In this document: piece by piece, positions 53,224 to 61,518 of the stretch
How the letters are laid out: each line of letters opens with the position of its first letter
How positions within the stretch are numbered: position 1 is the stretch's first letter
Assembly (NCBI RefSeq): GCF_014207985.1
Contig: NZ_JACHMI010000001.1
Location: 10,399,001 to 10,463,000 of the forward strand
Source: Nonomuraea rubra
Lineage (GTDB): Bacteria > Actinomycetota > Actinomycetes > Streptosporangiales > Streptosporangiaceae
DNA length: 64,000 nt
Direction of reading: 5' to 3'
Program-made: the position numbers and the translations under genes
The notes under the pieces: model-generated
The model's input: only the letters and a program-made list of their open reading frames with translations
What the model was told of the DNA's origin: nothing
Database searches by the model: none

Positions 53224-53617
53224 TGAGCACCCTTTCGAGCAGATTTACGTCCGGCCTGCCGGCGTCCAGCTGTGGCTGATGCACGCGGACCAGACCTTCG
53301 GCGGCCATGTCAGCGATCAGCACCCGCACCACGCCGAGCGGGATCCGCAGCAGGGCCGACACCTCTGCCACGGACCGGACCTGCCGGCACAGTTGGCTGA
53401 TCGCCTGGTACTCCGGCGTGATGTGGGAGAACTCCCGCTGCTCGGCGGTCGCCGAGGACACCAGGGCCTCCATCGCCAGCTTGACCCGCGGTGCCGTCCG
53501 TCCACCTGTCACCGCGTACGGGCGGACGGGCGATGCGGGGTCGGGATTCAGCTGCGACTGGGACTGGGGTTGAGGCGGAGGGGCCCAACCGCCGCTGTTC
53601 CATCTCGGGTCTGTCAC
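53204..53617 (-). CDS. cvnC: Conservon protein CvnC (DUF742), copy 2
   Basis: This DUF742 partner has 137 residues. It is longer than copy 1 because of a Gln/Ser-rich insertion (PQPQSQSQLNPDPA) in the N-terminal linker; the folded core is nearly the same (HITPEYQAISQLCRQVRSVA). The GTG at 53617 is chosen by comparison with copy 1, where an in-frame TAG forbids an earlier start. GTG 53626 and ATG 53623, which overlap the cvnB stop, remain possible. Confidence 0.88.
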   Translation of the reverse strand: MTDPRWNSGGWAPPPQPQSQSQLNPDPASPVRPYAVTGGRTAPRVKLAMEALVSSATAEQREFSHITPEYQAISQLCRQVRSVAEVSALLRIPLGVVRVLIADMAAEGLVRVHQPQLDAGRPDVNLLERVLSGLRRL

Positions 53618-53622
53618 GTACA

Positions 53623-54045
53623 TCACCTGGTCTGGCTGGCACGCAGCTCGGCGCGCACAGCCGGAGTCAGCACCTGACCGGCGCGATCGACCATCAGCGT
53701 CATCTGATACGCCACCAGACCCATGTCACAGTCCGGCGCCGCCAGCACCGCCAAGCACGAACCATCACTGATCGACATGATCAACATCAGACCGCGCTGC
53801 ATCTCCACGATCGTCTGATTGACCGCACCACCCTCGAACACCCTGGCCGCACCCTGCGTCAGGCTCACCAGACCCGACGCGATCGCCGCGAGCTGATCCG
53901 CCCGATCAGCCGGAAAACCCGCCGAAGCCGCCAGCGGCAGCCCGTCGGACGAGACGACCACCGCGTGCGCCACGCCGGGGACCGTGCTGACGAAGTCCGT
54001 GATCAGCCAGTCGACGCCGCGTGCCGCGTGGCTGAGGTCGTTCAT
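53623..54045 (-). CDS. cvnB: Conservon protein CvnB (roadblock/LC7), copy 2
   Basis: This roadblock/LC7 partner of CvnD has 140 residues and differs from copy 1 at a single residue (AASAGFPAD against AASSGFPAD). Its DNA is identical to copy 1 over about 190 bases of the 3' half and diverges mainly at third positions in the 5' half. The start overlaps the cvnA stop by four bases, tighter than the 67-base gap of copy 1. Confidence 0.94.
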   Translation of the reverse strand: MNDLSHAARGVDWLITDFVSTVPGVAHAVVVSSDGLPLAASAGFPADRADQLAAIASGLVSLTQGAARVFEGGAVNQTIVEMQRGLMLIMSISDGSCLAVLAAPDCDMGLVAYQMTLMVDRAGQVLTPAVRAELRASQTR

Positions 54046-56951
54046 ACGCCGCCCTCCTCTCTCTCACTCTGTTTCTGGCCGGAAGGCGGGAGCGCCCTGC
54101 CCTCGCTGATGTCGTCGCGGGCCGCCCTGAAGCCCTGCTGGAAGCTGGACAGCCGGTTGCGCACCCGGTCGGGGGAGACCGAGGGCAGCGGCATCACCCC
54201 TTGCGGGGAGGCGGAGGCGTCGGCCGAGCCGGGCACCAGGTTGGCCTTGGGCACCCGTTTGGGCAGGCCCGCCGCCGTCGCGCCGTCACGTACCGGTTCC
54301 ACCACTGCCTCCGCCGCGCTCCAGCCCGCGTCCGACTTCGAGGAGCCCCAGCTCGCGCCGTTCGCGTCGCGGCCGAACCAGGCCGACTCCACGGCGGCGA
54401 AGATCGGCAGGTAGTCGTCGCCGGCGGACGCGGGCGGTGCCGCCGGCATGGGGCTGGCGCCTGGCTCGGACCCGGTGTCCTGGAAGTCGAACCCGGGTCG
54501 CTGCGGCGGGTTGGTGTCCTGGCTCCAGCCGCCTGGCGGCGGCGCGGGGACGGGTCGCTTGGGCAGGCCGCGCTCGCCGTTCCAGGCCGGGCCGCGGGGC
54601 GGGCTCCAGACGTCGCCGCTCTGGAAGCCGCTGCGCGGCTCGGGCGGCCAGGCGGACGGATCCGGCTGCCAGGGCGAGCCCGCGCTCCCCCAGTTGCCGC
54701 CGGCCTCCGGGTTCGACGGGAACGACGGGTGTCCCGGGCCCATCTGGAAAGTCTGCTGCGGCCAGTCGGTGGCCGGTGGGGCGGGATGCGGCCCCGAGTA
54801 CGGCTCGCCGCCCGGCCCGCCGGGACCACCCGCCGCCGCGCCCGCGAAGGCCGGCGGCTGATCGCCGAACGACGAAGGCTGGTCACCGGAGAAGGACGGG
54901 GGCTGGTTCTCGGAGAAGGACGGGGGCTGGTTGCCGGAGAACGACGGCATCCCGGCGAAGTTCGGGGCCTGGGAGCCCAGCATGTTCTCCGGGATCAGCA
55001 CCATCGCGGTCAGCCCGCCTGAGGCGTGCGGGCGGAGCTGGACGCGGATGCCGTGCCGGTGCGCCAGCCTGGCGACCACGAACAGGCCCATGCGCCGCGA
55101 GACGGACACGTCCACGCTGGGCGCCTCCATCAGGCGCTCGTTGGCCTGGACCAGCTCCTCCTGCGTCATGCCGATGCCGGAGTCGGTGATCGACAGCATC
55201 ACCCCGCCGCCGTCGATCCGGCTGCCGGACACCGTCACCCTGGTCTCGCGCGGGGAGAACGACAGCGCGTTCTCGACCAGCTCGGCGAGCAGGTGGATGA
55301 CGTCGTTGACGGCCTGCCCCGCCACCGACACCCCGTCGGGGACCTGGAGCACGACCCGCTCGTAGCTCTCGACCTCCGACAGCGACGCCCTGGCCACGTC
55401 GACCAGCTTGACCGGCTGGCTCCAGCGGCGCGGCGGGTCCTGGCCGGCCAGGACCAGCAGGTTCTCGCTGTTGCGGCGCATGCGGGTGGCCAGGTGGTCC
55501 AGCTTGAACAGGTTGCCCAGCCGCTGCTCGTCCTGCTCGCCCTGCTCCAGGCCGTCGATCAGGGTGATCTGCCGCTCCACCAGCGTCTGGCTGCGCCGCG
55601 ACAGGTTCACGAACATCGCGTTGACGTTGGAGCGCAGCCTGGACTCCTCGCCGGCCAGGCGGACCGCCTCGCGGTGGACCTCGTCGAAGGCCCGCGCCAC
55701 CTCGCCGATCTCGTCGTGAGTGTCCACGCCTATCGGCACGACCGGGCCGACCGTGCCGTCACCGCTCTCGCGGAGCTGCTGCACGGTCTCCGGCAGGCGC
55801 TGCCCGGCGATGTCGAGCGCCTCGCGGCGCAGCCGGCGCAGCGGCCTGATGAGCGAGCGGGCGATGAGCGAGATGATCGCGATCACCACGATCAGCAGGA
55901 TCAGGATGAGCACGCCGGAGATCAGCGCCGAGCGGTTGGCGGCCTCCTCCAGGGCGCGGGCGCGCAGGATGACGGAGGAGGACAGCTCCTTCTCCACGGT
56001 CCGCAGCGCGTCGATCTTGCCGGTGCTGACCTCGAACCAGGTGGCCACGTCCCGGTCCGGCCGTACGCCGATGCTCAGCTCCTTGCCCTCGGCCGACTGC
56101 GCCATGGCGCGCAGCCGGAACAGGTCGGTCTGGTCGACGTCCCTGCCCACGACGGTGTTGCGGTAGAGCTCGAGCTGGTCGAGGTCGGCCAGGACGCCGA
56201 ACAGCGTCTCCTCGCTCTCCTCGCGCGACTTGGCGTCGGTGAGCGCGTCGAGCTCGCCGCTGTCGAACCCCCGCTTGTCCAGCGCGCTGGCCAGGATGCC
56301 GCGCTGCTTGGAGGCCTGCTCCTTGGCCCGCGAGATGGCGGCCATGGCGCTGGCGCTGTCGGCCACCTGGTCGTCCACCGCCACCTGGCCGACCTGGTCG
56401 TGGAACTGCAGCAGCCGCGCGATGATCTGCGAGTACTTCTGGATCATCGGCAGCGGCTGGATCTTGCCGTTGACGGCCGTCTCGCGCAGCGTCGGGATCT
56501 CCTCCAGCCGGCGCAGCACCGGCCGTACGGCCTCGGCGTGGGTCTCGCTGAGCGCGAGCGCGCGCTGCTTGGCGTCCTCGATGAGGTTGTTCACCTGGCT
56601 GTGGGTGGTGCCGAGCTGCCCCTCGCGGTCTTTCGGCCGCCCCTGGGCGATGAAGAGCGCGGTCTCGTCACGTTCGAAGGACAGCTCGTGCGTGACGGCT
56701 CCGAGCTGCTCGCTGAGCTCGGCGACCTCTCTGAGGGTCTGGTACGTGTTGGCGTCACTGAGTGAGGTGACGACGTTCAGCCCGCCCAGGCCCACGGCGA
56801 CGGCCGTCGGAACGACGATCAGCGCGATGAGGCGCGACCGCACGTGCCAGTTGCCCAATCCGAATCGCTTTGAAGGCGGATTGGGCAGCCGTCGCTTCTG
56901 ATGGCCGTGCGGCTCGCGGTCAGCGGAAGCTTCAGCGCTCTGCGTTCTCAC
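54042..56951 (-). CDS. cvnA: Conservon sensor kinase-like CvnA with divergent sensor, copy 2
   Basis: This is the second conservon receptor, 969 residues from the GTG at 56951. Architecture matches copy 1: N-terminal basic tail, helix LIALIVVPTAVAVGLGGLNV, a NIT-like helical sensor, helix LILILLIVVIAIISLIARSL, HAMP, ATPase domain with LVENALSFSPRETRV and SITDSGIGMTQEEL, and a Pro-rich tail that includes short NQPPSFSE-like repeats. From about the HAMP region through the ATPase domain it is almost identical to copy 1, while the sensor halves share little. The frame is open to 57068, but comparison with copy 1 and its GAGAGG supports 56951. Confidence 0.9.
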   Translation of the reverse strand: MRTQSAEASADREPHGHQKRRLPNPPSKRFGLGNWHVRSRLIALIVVPTAVAVGLGGLNVVTSLSDANTYQTLREVAELSEQLGAVTHELSFERDETALFIAQGRPKDREGQLGTTHSQVNNLIEDAKQRALALSETHAEAVRPVLRRLEEIPTLRETAVNGKIQPLPMIQKYSQIIARLLQFHDQVGQVAVDDQVADSASAMAAISRAKEQASKQRGILASALDKRGFDSGELDALTDAKSREESEETLFGVLADLDQLELYRNTVVGRDVDQTDLFRLRAMAQSAEGKELSIGVRPDRDVATWFEVSTGKIDALRTVEKELSSSVILRARALEEAANRSALISGVLILILLIVVIAIISLIARSLIRPLRRLRREALDIAGQRLPETVQQLRESGDGTVGPVVPIGVDTHDEIGEVARAFDEVHREAVRLAGEESRLRSNVNAMFVNLSRRSQTLVERQITLIDGLEQGEQDEQRLGNLFKLDHLATRMRRNSENLLVLAGQDPPRRWSQPVKLVDVARASLSEVESYERVVLQVPDGVSVAGQAVNDVIHLLAELVENALSFSPRETRVTVSGSRIDGGGVMLSITDSGIGMTQEELVQANERLMEAPSVDVSVSRRMGLFVVARLAHRHGIRVQLRPHASGGLTAMVLIPENMLGSQAPNFAGMPSFSGNQPPSFSENQPPSFSGDQPSSFGDQPPAFAGAAAGGPGGPGGEPYSGPHPAPPATDWPQQTFQMGPGHPSFPSNPEAGGNWGSAGSPWQPDPSAWPPEPRSGFQSGDVWSPPRGPAWNGERGLPKRPVPAPPPGGWSQDTNPPQRPGFDFQDTGSEPGASPMPAAPPASAGDDYLPIFAAVESAWFGRDANGASWGSSKSDAGWSAAEAVVEPVRDGATAAGLPKRVPKANLVPGSADASASPQGVMPLPSVSPDRVRNRLSSFQQGFRAARDDISEGRALPPSGQKQSEREEGGV

Positions 56952-57464
56952 TTGCCTTCGCAACCTCTCGCCCTTGAGGGAATTCTCGGTGACATGCGGG
57001 GTTTCACGTCGGGCAATTGCGTCCATCGAGATAAGCGCCATTTGAGCACACGGGTCGACCAGGGCCAACCACTATTAGTGCCCCGATGAGGTGTTTATCC
57101 CTAGATGTCCAGAAAATCCGACAGAATCGGTAAGTGGCCTTCTACCAGGGGAAATGCGGCAACAACTGATCGTTCCGCGGGCCCCATCCTGACTCGCAGA
57201 AAAGATCGAATGGTCTGCCACTCCAGCAACCGATGTCCCCCGAGTCACCCCCTTTCCCAAACCGGACAAACACCAGCTTTCTTGCAGGTCGTCAAATTTT
57301 CACGATATAGCGGCAAACGGACATTGCAACCACAAGTGATATCTTCGCGATAATGACCACCCATTTGGTGCTACGGTCAATCCCTGTTGTGCGTCAGGCA
57401 CACAGCCCCCGGGAGCAGAAGCCACCCGGTCCCCCCCTGGCTCCACCCGAAGGGAGTCCCTGAC
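56952..57464. promoter_or_regulatory. Divergent promoter region between cvnA (copy 2) and importer set 3
   Basis: These 513 bases hold no gene and are locally AT-rich around 57280-57360. A TTGCAA at 57324 and GATAAT at 57349 (19-base gap) could serve set 3. TATAGCGG at 57306-57313 also occurs upstream of set 1 (43330-43337). AGGGAG lies eight bases before the binding-protein ATG. The arrangement mirrors the region at 43091-43473. Confidence 0.4.
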
Positions 57465-58475
57465 ATGAGGCTTGGCCGTTCCGCCAGAGCCGCCATCATC
57501 GGGTTCGCTTTGACGCTCGGCGCCGCGGCGTGCAGCACGGGCACCGAAACGACCGCCAGCGCGCCGCCCTCCGCCGCCGCCGCCGGCGCAGGCGCCGGTC
57601 TGGAGAAGACGAAGCTCAAGATCGCAACCCTGCCCGCCATCGACAGTGCCGCCATCTACGTCGCCATCGACCAGGGGTTGTTCGAGCAGGAGGGCCTGGA
57701 CGTCACCCCCGAGGTCGTCCAGGCGGCTCCCGAGGCCATCCCCATGATGGTGAAGGGCGAGATCGACGCCATGTTCGGCAACTACGTGTCGATGTTCGCC
57801 GCCCATGACAAGCAGGCGCTGAGACTGCGCATCCTGGCCGAGGGCTCTCGCGCGGCCCCCGACTCGCTGAGCATCATGGCCCTGCCCGACTCCCCCATCA
57901 AGACGCCGAAGGACCTGGAAGGCAAGACGATCAACGTCAACGTCCTGCACAACTTCCAGGAGCTGGCGCTCACCCAGGTCCTCAAGGCCAACAACGTCGA
58001 TCCGGCCACCATCAAGTACGTCCAGGTGACGTTCCAGAACATCATGCCCTCGTGGAAGGGCGGCCAGATCGACGCCGCCTACCTGGGCGAGCCCATGGTC
58101 ACCGCCGCCACCTCCAGCATGGGCGCCCGCAAGATCCTCGACCCGGCCTCCGGCCCCGCCGCCGAGTTCCCCATCTCCGGCTACGTCAGCACGCAGGAGT
58201 GGTACGACAAGAACCCGAAGACGGCGGCCGCCTTCCAGCGGGCCATCCACAACGCGGCCAAGCTCATGGAGAACAACCGCGAGGTGGTGGCCAAGGTGCT
58301 GCCCAACTTCACGCAGATCGACGCCGCCACCGCGGCCACCGTGGTCTTCCCGTACTTCTCCAGCAGCGACAACCCGGTCCGCCTCCAGCGGGTGGCCGAC
58401 TGGATGTGGGAAGCCAAGTGGCTGACGAAGGAGATCGACGTCAAGTCCCTCATGTCGCCCACCACGTCCGGGTGA
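57465..58475 (+). CDS. NitT/TauT-like substrate-binding lipoprotein, importer set 3
   Basis: This is the third paralogous receptor, 336 residues. The lipobox is GAAAC (Cys23), followed by an Ala/Ser linker and GLEKTKLKIATLPAIDSAAI, then GLFEQEGLDVTPEVV. SPIKTPKDLEGKTINVNVLH matches the other two. The ATG at 57465 follows AGGGAG at eight bases; the open frame from 57387 adds non-conserved residues. The stop overlaps the permease start (GTGA). It diverges from conservon copy 2 just as set 1 diverges from copy 1. Confidence 0.9.
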   Translation: MRLGRSARAAIIGFALTLGAAACSTGTETTASAPPSAAAAGAGAGLEKTKLKIATLPAIDSAAIYVAIDQGLFEQEGLDVTPEVVQAAPEAIPMMVKGEIDAMFGNYVSMFAAHDKQALRLRILAEGSRAAPDSLSIMALPDSPIKTPKDLEGKTINVNVLHNFQELALTQVLKANNVDPATIKYVQVTFQNIMPSWKGGQIDAAYLGEPMVTAATSSMGARKILDPASGPAAEFPISGYVSTQEWYDKNPKTAAAFQRAIHNAAKLMENNREVVAKVLPNFTQIDAATAATVVFPYFSSSDNPVRLQRVADWMWEAKWLTKEIDVKSLMSPTTSG

Positions 58476-59287
58476 GCGCTCAGACCCTGTCCCGTCCCCG
58501 CCCGGCGTCCTCCGCATCCCGCTGGTACCGCCGGGCGGCCGGGGCTCTCGCCTTCGCCGTCCTCATCGAGCTGGCCAGCAGGACCGGGCTGGCAGACCCC
58601 GAGTTCCTGCCGCCCGCCTCCGAGATCGTCTGGCGGGCCGGCGCGCTGCTGCTCGATCCCGGCTTCGGCGCGCACGCCCTGACCAGCCTGCTCGCCTGGG
58701 CGATCGGGTTGTGCGTGGCGGCCCTGCTGGCCGTGCCGCTCGGCCTGCTGCTCGGCAGCGTGCCGATCATCGACGCGGCCATGCGCTCGGTCGTGGAGTT
58801 CCTGCGGCCGATCCCCTCCGTGGCGCTGATCCCGCTGGTCGCCCTGGTGATCGGCACGGGGCTGCAGCACCGGATCGCGCTGGTGGTCTACGCCTCGCTG
58901 TGGCCCATCCTCTACAACACGATGTACGGCCTGCGCGGCGTCGACCCCCTGGCCAAGGAGTCGCTGCGCGCCTACGGCTTCGGCCCCCTGTCGGTGCTGC
59001 TGCGCGTCTCGCTGCCGTCGTCGGCGCCCTTCATCACCACCGGCATCCGGCTGGCCGCCGGCGTGGCGCTCATCCTGACCGTCAGCACGGAGATCGTGGC
59101 CGGTCGCGGCGAGGGCGTCGGCGTGTTCATCTTCTTCGCCGGCATCGCCGTGCCCGCGCGCATGACCGACATCCTGGCCGGGGTGTTCTGGGTCGGCATG
59201 TTCGGCGTCGTGGTGAACGCGCTGCTGGTGGCCGCCGAGCGGCGGGCGTTCCGCTGGCACCACGCGCAGCTGGGAGAGCGCTCATGA
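58472..59287 (+). CDS. ABC importer permease A, set 3
   Basis: This 271-residue permease is paralogous to those at 44457 and 48082. It carries FLRPIPSVALIPLVALVIG and the EAA loop LAKESLRAYGFGPLSVLLRV. An N-terminal stretch of about 25 polar residues (SAQTLSRPRPASSASRWYRR) precedes the first helix. The GTG overlaps the binding-protein stop, and the stop overlaps the next ATG. Confidence 0.9.
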   Translation: MSAQTLSRPRPASSASRWYRRAAGALAFAVLIELASRTGLADPEFLPPASEIVWRAGALLLDPGFGAHALTSLLAWAIGLCVAALLAVPLGLLLGSVPIIDAAMRSVVEFLRPIPSVALIPLVALVIGTGLQHRIALVVYASLWPILYNTMYGLRGVDPLAKESLRAYGFGPLSVLLRVSLPSSAPFITTGIRLAAGVALILTVSTEIVAGRGEGVGVFIFFAGIAVPARMTDILAGVFWVGMFGVVVNALLVAAERRAFRWHHAQLGERS

Positions 59288-60087
59288 GGAGGCGGGGGAT
59301 GCGGACCGCCCTGTTCCGGACGCTGGTGCTGGTGGTGCTCGTCCTGCTCTGGGAGGCCGCCACCCGGCTGGCGGCCAATCCGTTCTTCCCTCCGCCGAGC
59401 ACGATCGTGAGCCGGATGCACGCGATGTGGTTCTCCGGCCCCGTCACCCGAGGGTTCCTCACGGACCTGGCCGTCGGCAACATCCTGCCGAGCCTCGGCA
59501 GGATGGCGCTCGGGTTCGCGGGGGGCGCGCTGGCCGGGGTCGTGCTCGGGCTGGCGGTGGGGTTGTCGGCGCGGGTGTACGACTATCTCGACGGGGTGCT
59601 GCAGTTCCTGCGCGCCATCCCGCCGCCCGCGCTGGTGACCGTCTTCCTGGTGCTGTTCGGGTTCGGGCTGCGGATGCAGCTCGCGTTCATCATGTTCAGC
59701 ATCGTGTGGCCGGTGCTGCTCAACACCGCCGACGGGGCCCGCTCCGTGGAGCCGCTGCACCTGGACACCTGCCAGGCGTTCCGGCTGTCGCGCGGCGAGC
59801 GGCTCCTCCGCGTGGTGCTGCCCTCCGCGCTGCCCAAGATGTTCGCCGGGCTGCGGCTGGCCCTGTCGCTCTCCCTGATCGTCATGGTCTTCTCCGAGCT
59901 GCTGCCCGGCACCACGAACGGCATCGGCTTCCAGATCACCGACGCGTACTCGACCTTCGACCTGCCCGCCATGTGGGCCGGAATCGTGCTGCTCGGCGTG
60001 CTGGGTTACCTGCTCAACGAGCTGTTCCTGGTCGTCGAGCGCCGCGTGCTCGGCTGGCACCACGCCGCCCAGCAACTGGTCGACTAG
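59284..60087 (+). CDS. ABC importer permease B, set 3
   Basis: This 267-residue B-type permease has the shared FFPPPSTIVSRMHAMWFSGP and the loop LDTCQAFRLSRGERLLRVVL, then LPKMFAGLRLALSLSLIVMV. The ATG overlaps permease A (ATGA). It is followed after 40 bases by the flavin monooxygenase and then the ATPase gene, so set 3 is the only importer set with an ATPase on the same strand and close by. Confidence 0.9.
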   Translation: MRRRGMRTALFRTLVLVVLVLLWEAATRLAANPFFPPPSTIVSRMHAMWFSGPVTRGFLTDLAVGNILPSLGRMALGFAGGALAGVVLGLAVGLSARVYDYLDGVLQFLRAIPPPALVTVFLVLFGFGLRMQLAFIMFSIVWPVLLNTADGARSVEPLHLDTCQAFRLSRGERLLRVVLPSALPKMFAGLRLALSLSLIVMVFSELLPGTTNGIGFQITDAYSTFDLPAMWAGIVLLGVLGYLLNELFLVVERRVLGWHHAAQQLVD

Positions 60088-60127
60088 AGTCCCCGCCACG
60101 GGGACGTCGTCGCGTCTTGGGGGCGCC

Positions 60128-61360
60128 ATGAGGACGATGGTCGTTGGCGGGGGCATCGGCGGGCTCAGCACGGCGCTGAGCCTGCACGCGGCCGGGCTCG
60201 GCTGCGTGGTGGTGGAGGCGGCGCGCACGTTGCGGCCGCTCGGGGTGGGCATCAACATGCAGCCGCACGCCGTACGCGAGCTGACCGAGCTGGGGCTCGG
60301 CCCGGTGCTGGCGGACCTGGGCGTGGAGACGAGCTTCATGAGCGTCGCCGACCGGCACGGCAACATCATCATGGCCTTACCCCGCGGCCGGTCGGCCGGC
60401 TACCGCTGGCCCCAGTACAGCGTGCACCGGGGCGAGCTGCAGATGGCGCTGCTGGCGGCGGTCGAGGAGCGGATCGGCCCGGTGCGCACCGGGGTCGCGT
60501 TCGAGGGCTTCGAGCAGGACGGCGACGGCGTGCTCATCACGCTCCGCCAGGGCGGGCGCGTCCTACGGGAGCGGGTGGACGTGCTGGTCGGGGCCGACGG
60601 GGTGCAGTCCTCCGTACGGGCGCGGCTGTGGCCGTACGGCGATCCGCTGCGGTGGGGCGGGATCAGGATGTGGCGCGGGGTGGCGGAGAGCGACCCGGTG
60701 CTCGACGGTGCCACGGTGCTGGCCGGCGGCTCGAACTCCGCCGCGAAATTCGTGACTTATCACATCTCGGCGCGCAATCCGCGGCTGCTCAATTGGGTGG
60801 CCGAGGTAAAGGTGGCCGAGCCGGGGATCGTTCCGGACGCCGATTGGTCCCGCGAGGGCAGCCACGCCGACGTGTCCAGACATTTCGCATCATGGAAGTA
60901 TCCGCTGGTTGACATCCCGGCATTACTCGCCGCCACGAAGCGGATACTCGAATACCCGATGGTCGACCGCGACCCCCTCCCCCGCTGGGGCGAGGGCCGG
61001 GTGACCCTGCTCGGCGACGCCGCCCACCCCATGTACCCCGTCGGCTCGAACGGCGGCTCCCAGGCCGTGCTCGACGCCCGGTTCCTGGCCCGCTGCCTGG
61101 CCACGTACGACGACCCGGCCGCGGCCCTGGCGGCGTACGAGGCGGAGCGGCGCCCGCCCACGTCGGCGCTGGTGCTCGCGCACCGGTCGCTGCCCATCGA
61201 GCGAACGATCACGCTGGTCACCGAGCGCGCGCCGGACGGTTTCACCCACATCGGCGAGGTGCTCACCGCCGGCGAGCTGGCCGCCATGGAGGCCGCCCAG
61301 CGCGGCCTCTCCGACGCCGACGTGCGGGCGCTGAACGAAAGGGAGTCGTGGAGTGTCTGA
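60128..61360 (+). CDS. FAD-dependent monooxygenase (PhzS/UbiH-like)
   Basis: This is a class A flavoprotein hydroxylase of 410 residues. The dinucleotide-binding motif is MVVGGGIGGLSTALSL, the DG motif is LVGADGVQSSVRARLW, and the GD motif is TLLGDAAHPMYPVGSNGG. These three mark NAD(P)H-dependent hydroxylases of aromatic rings; the closest resemblance by eye is to the PhzS-like flavin-dependent oxidoreductases. It lies 40 bases after importer set 3 and 158 bases before the ATPase gene. It probably hydroxylates or decarboxylates the imported compound. The substrate is unknown. Confidence 0.9.
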   Translation: MRTMVVGGGIGGLSTALSLHAAGLGCVVVEAARTLRPLGVGINMQPHAVRELTELGLGPVLADLGVETSFMSVADRHGNIIMALPRGRSAGYRWPQYSVHRGELQMALLAAVEERIGPVRTGVAFEGFEQDGDGVLITLRQGGRVLRERVDVLVGADGVQSSVRARLWPYGDPLRWGGIRMWRGVAESDPVLDGATVLAGGSNSAAKFVTYHISARNPRLLNWVAEVKVAEPGIVPDADWSREGSHADVSRHFASWKYPLVDIPALLAATKRILEYPMVDRDPLPRWGEGRVTLLGDAAHPMYPVGSNGGSQAVLDARFLARCLATYDDPAAALAAYEAERRPPTSALVLAHRSLPIERTITLVTERAPDGFTHIGEVLTAGELAAMEAAQRGLSDADVRALNERESWSV

Positions 61361-61518
61361 GCCTGTGACCCCCATGGCAGCCAGGAACGTGCGAGAGTAA
61401 GATCGCGCCAGATTAGGTTTACCTGACTGACATGTCCAGCATTTACCGCTCCGCTAGAGTCAATTCAGACTCCGAAAGAGTTGCCGTGCTGACCGCGGTC
61501 TCGCCCCCTAGGAATTCC

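Noticed and set aside
52636..57068. Duplication of the conservon as an assembly artefact
   Set aside because: The two operons differ in spacing, in the CvnC linker and extensively in the CvnA sensor, so they are genuine paralogues.
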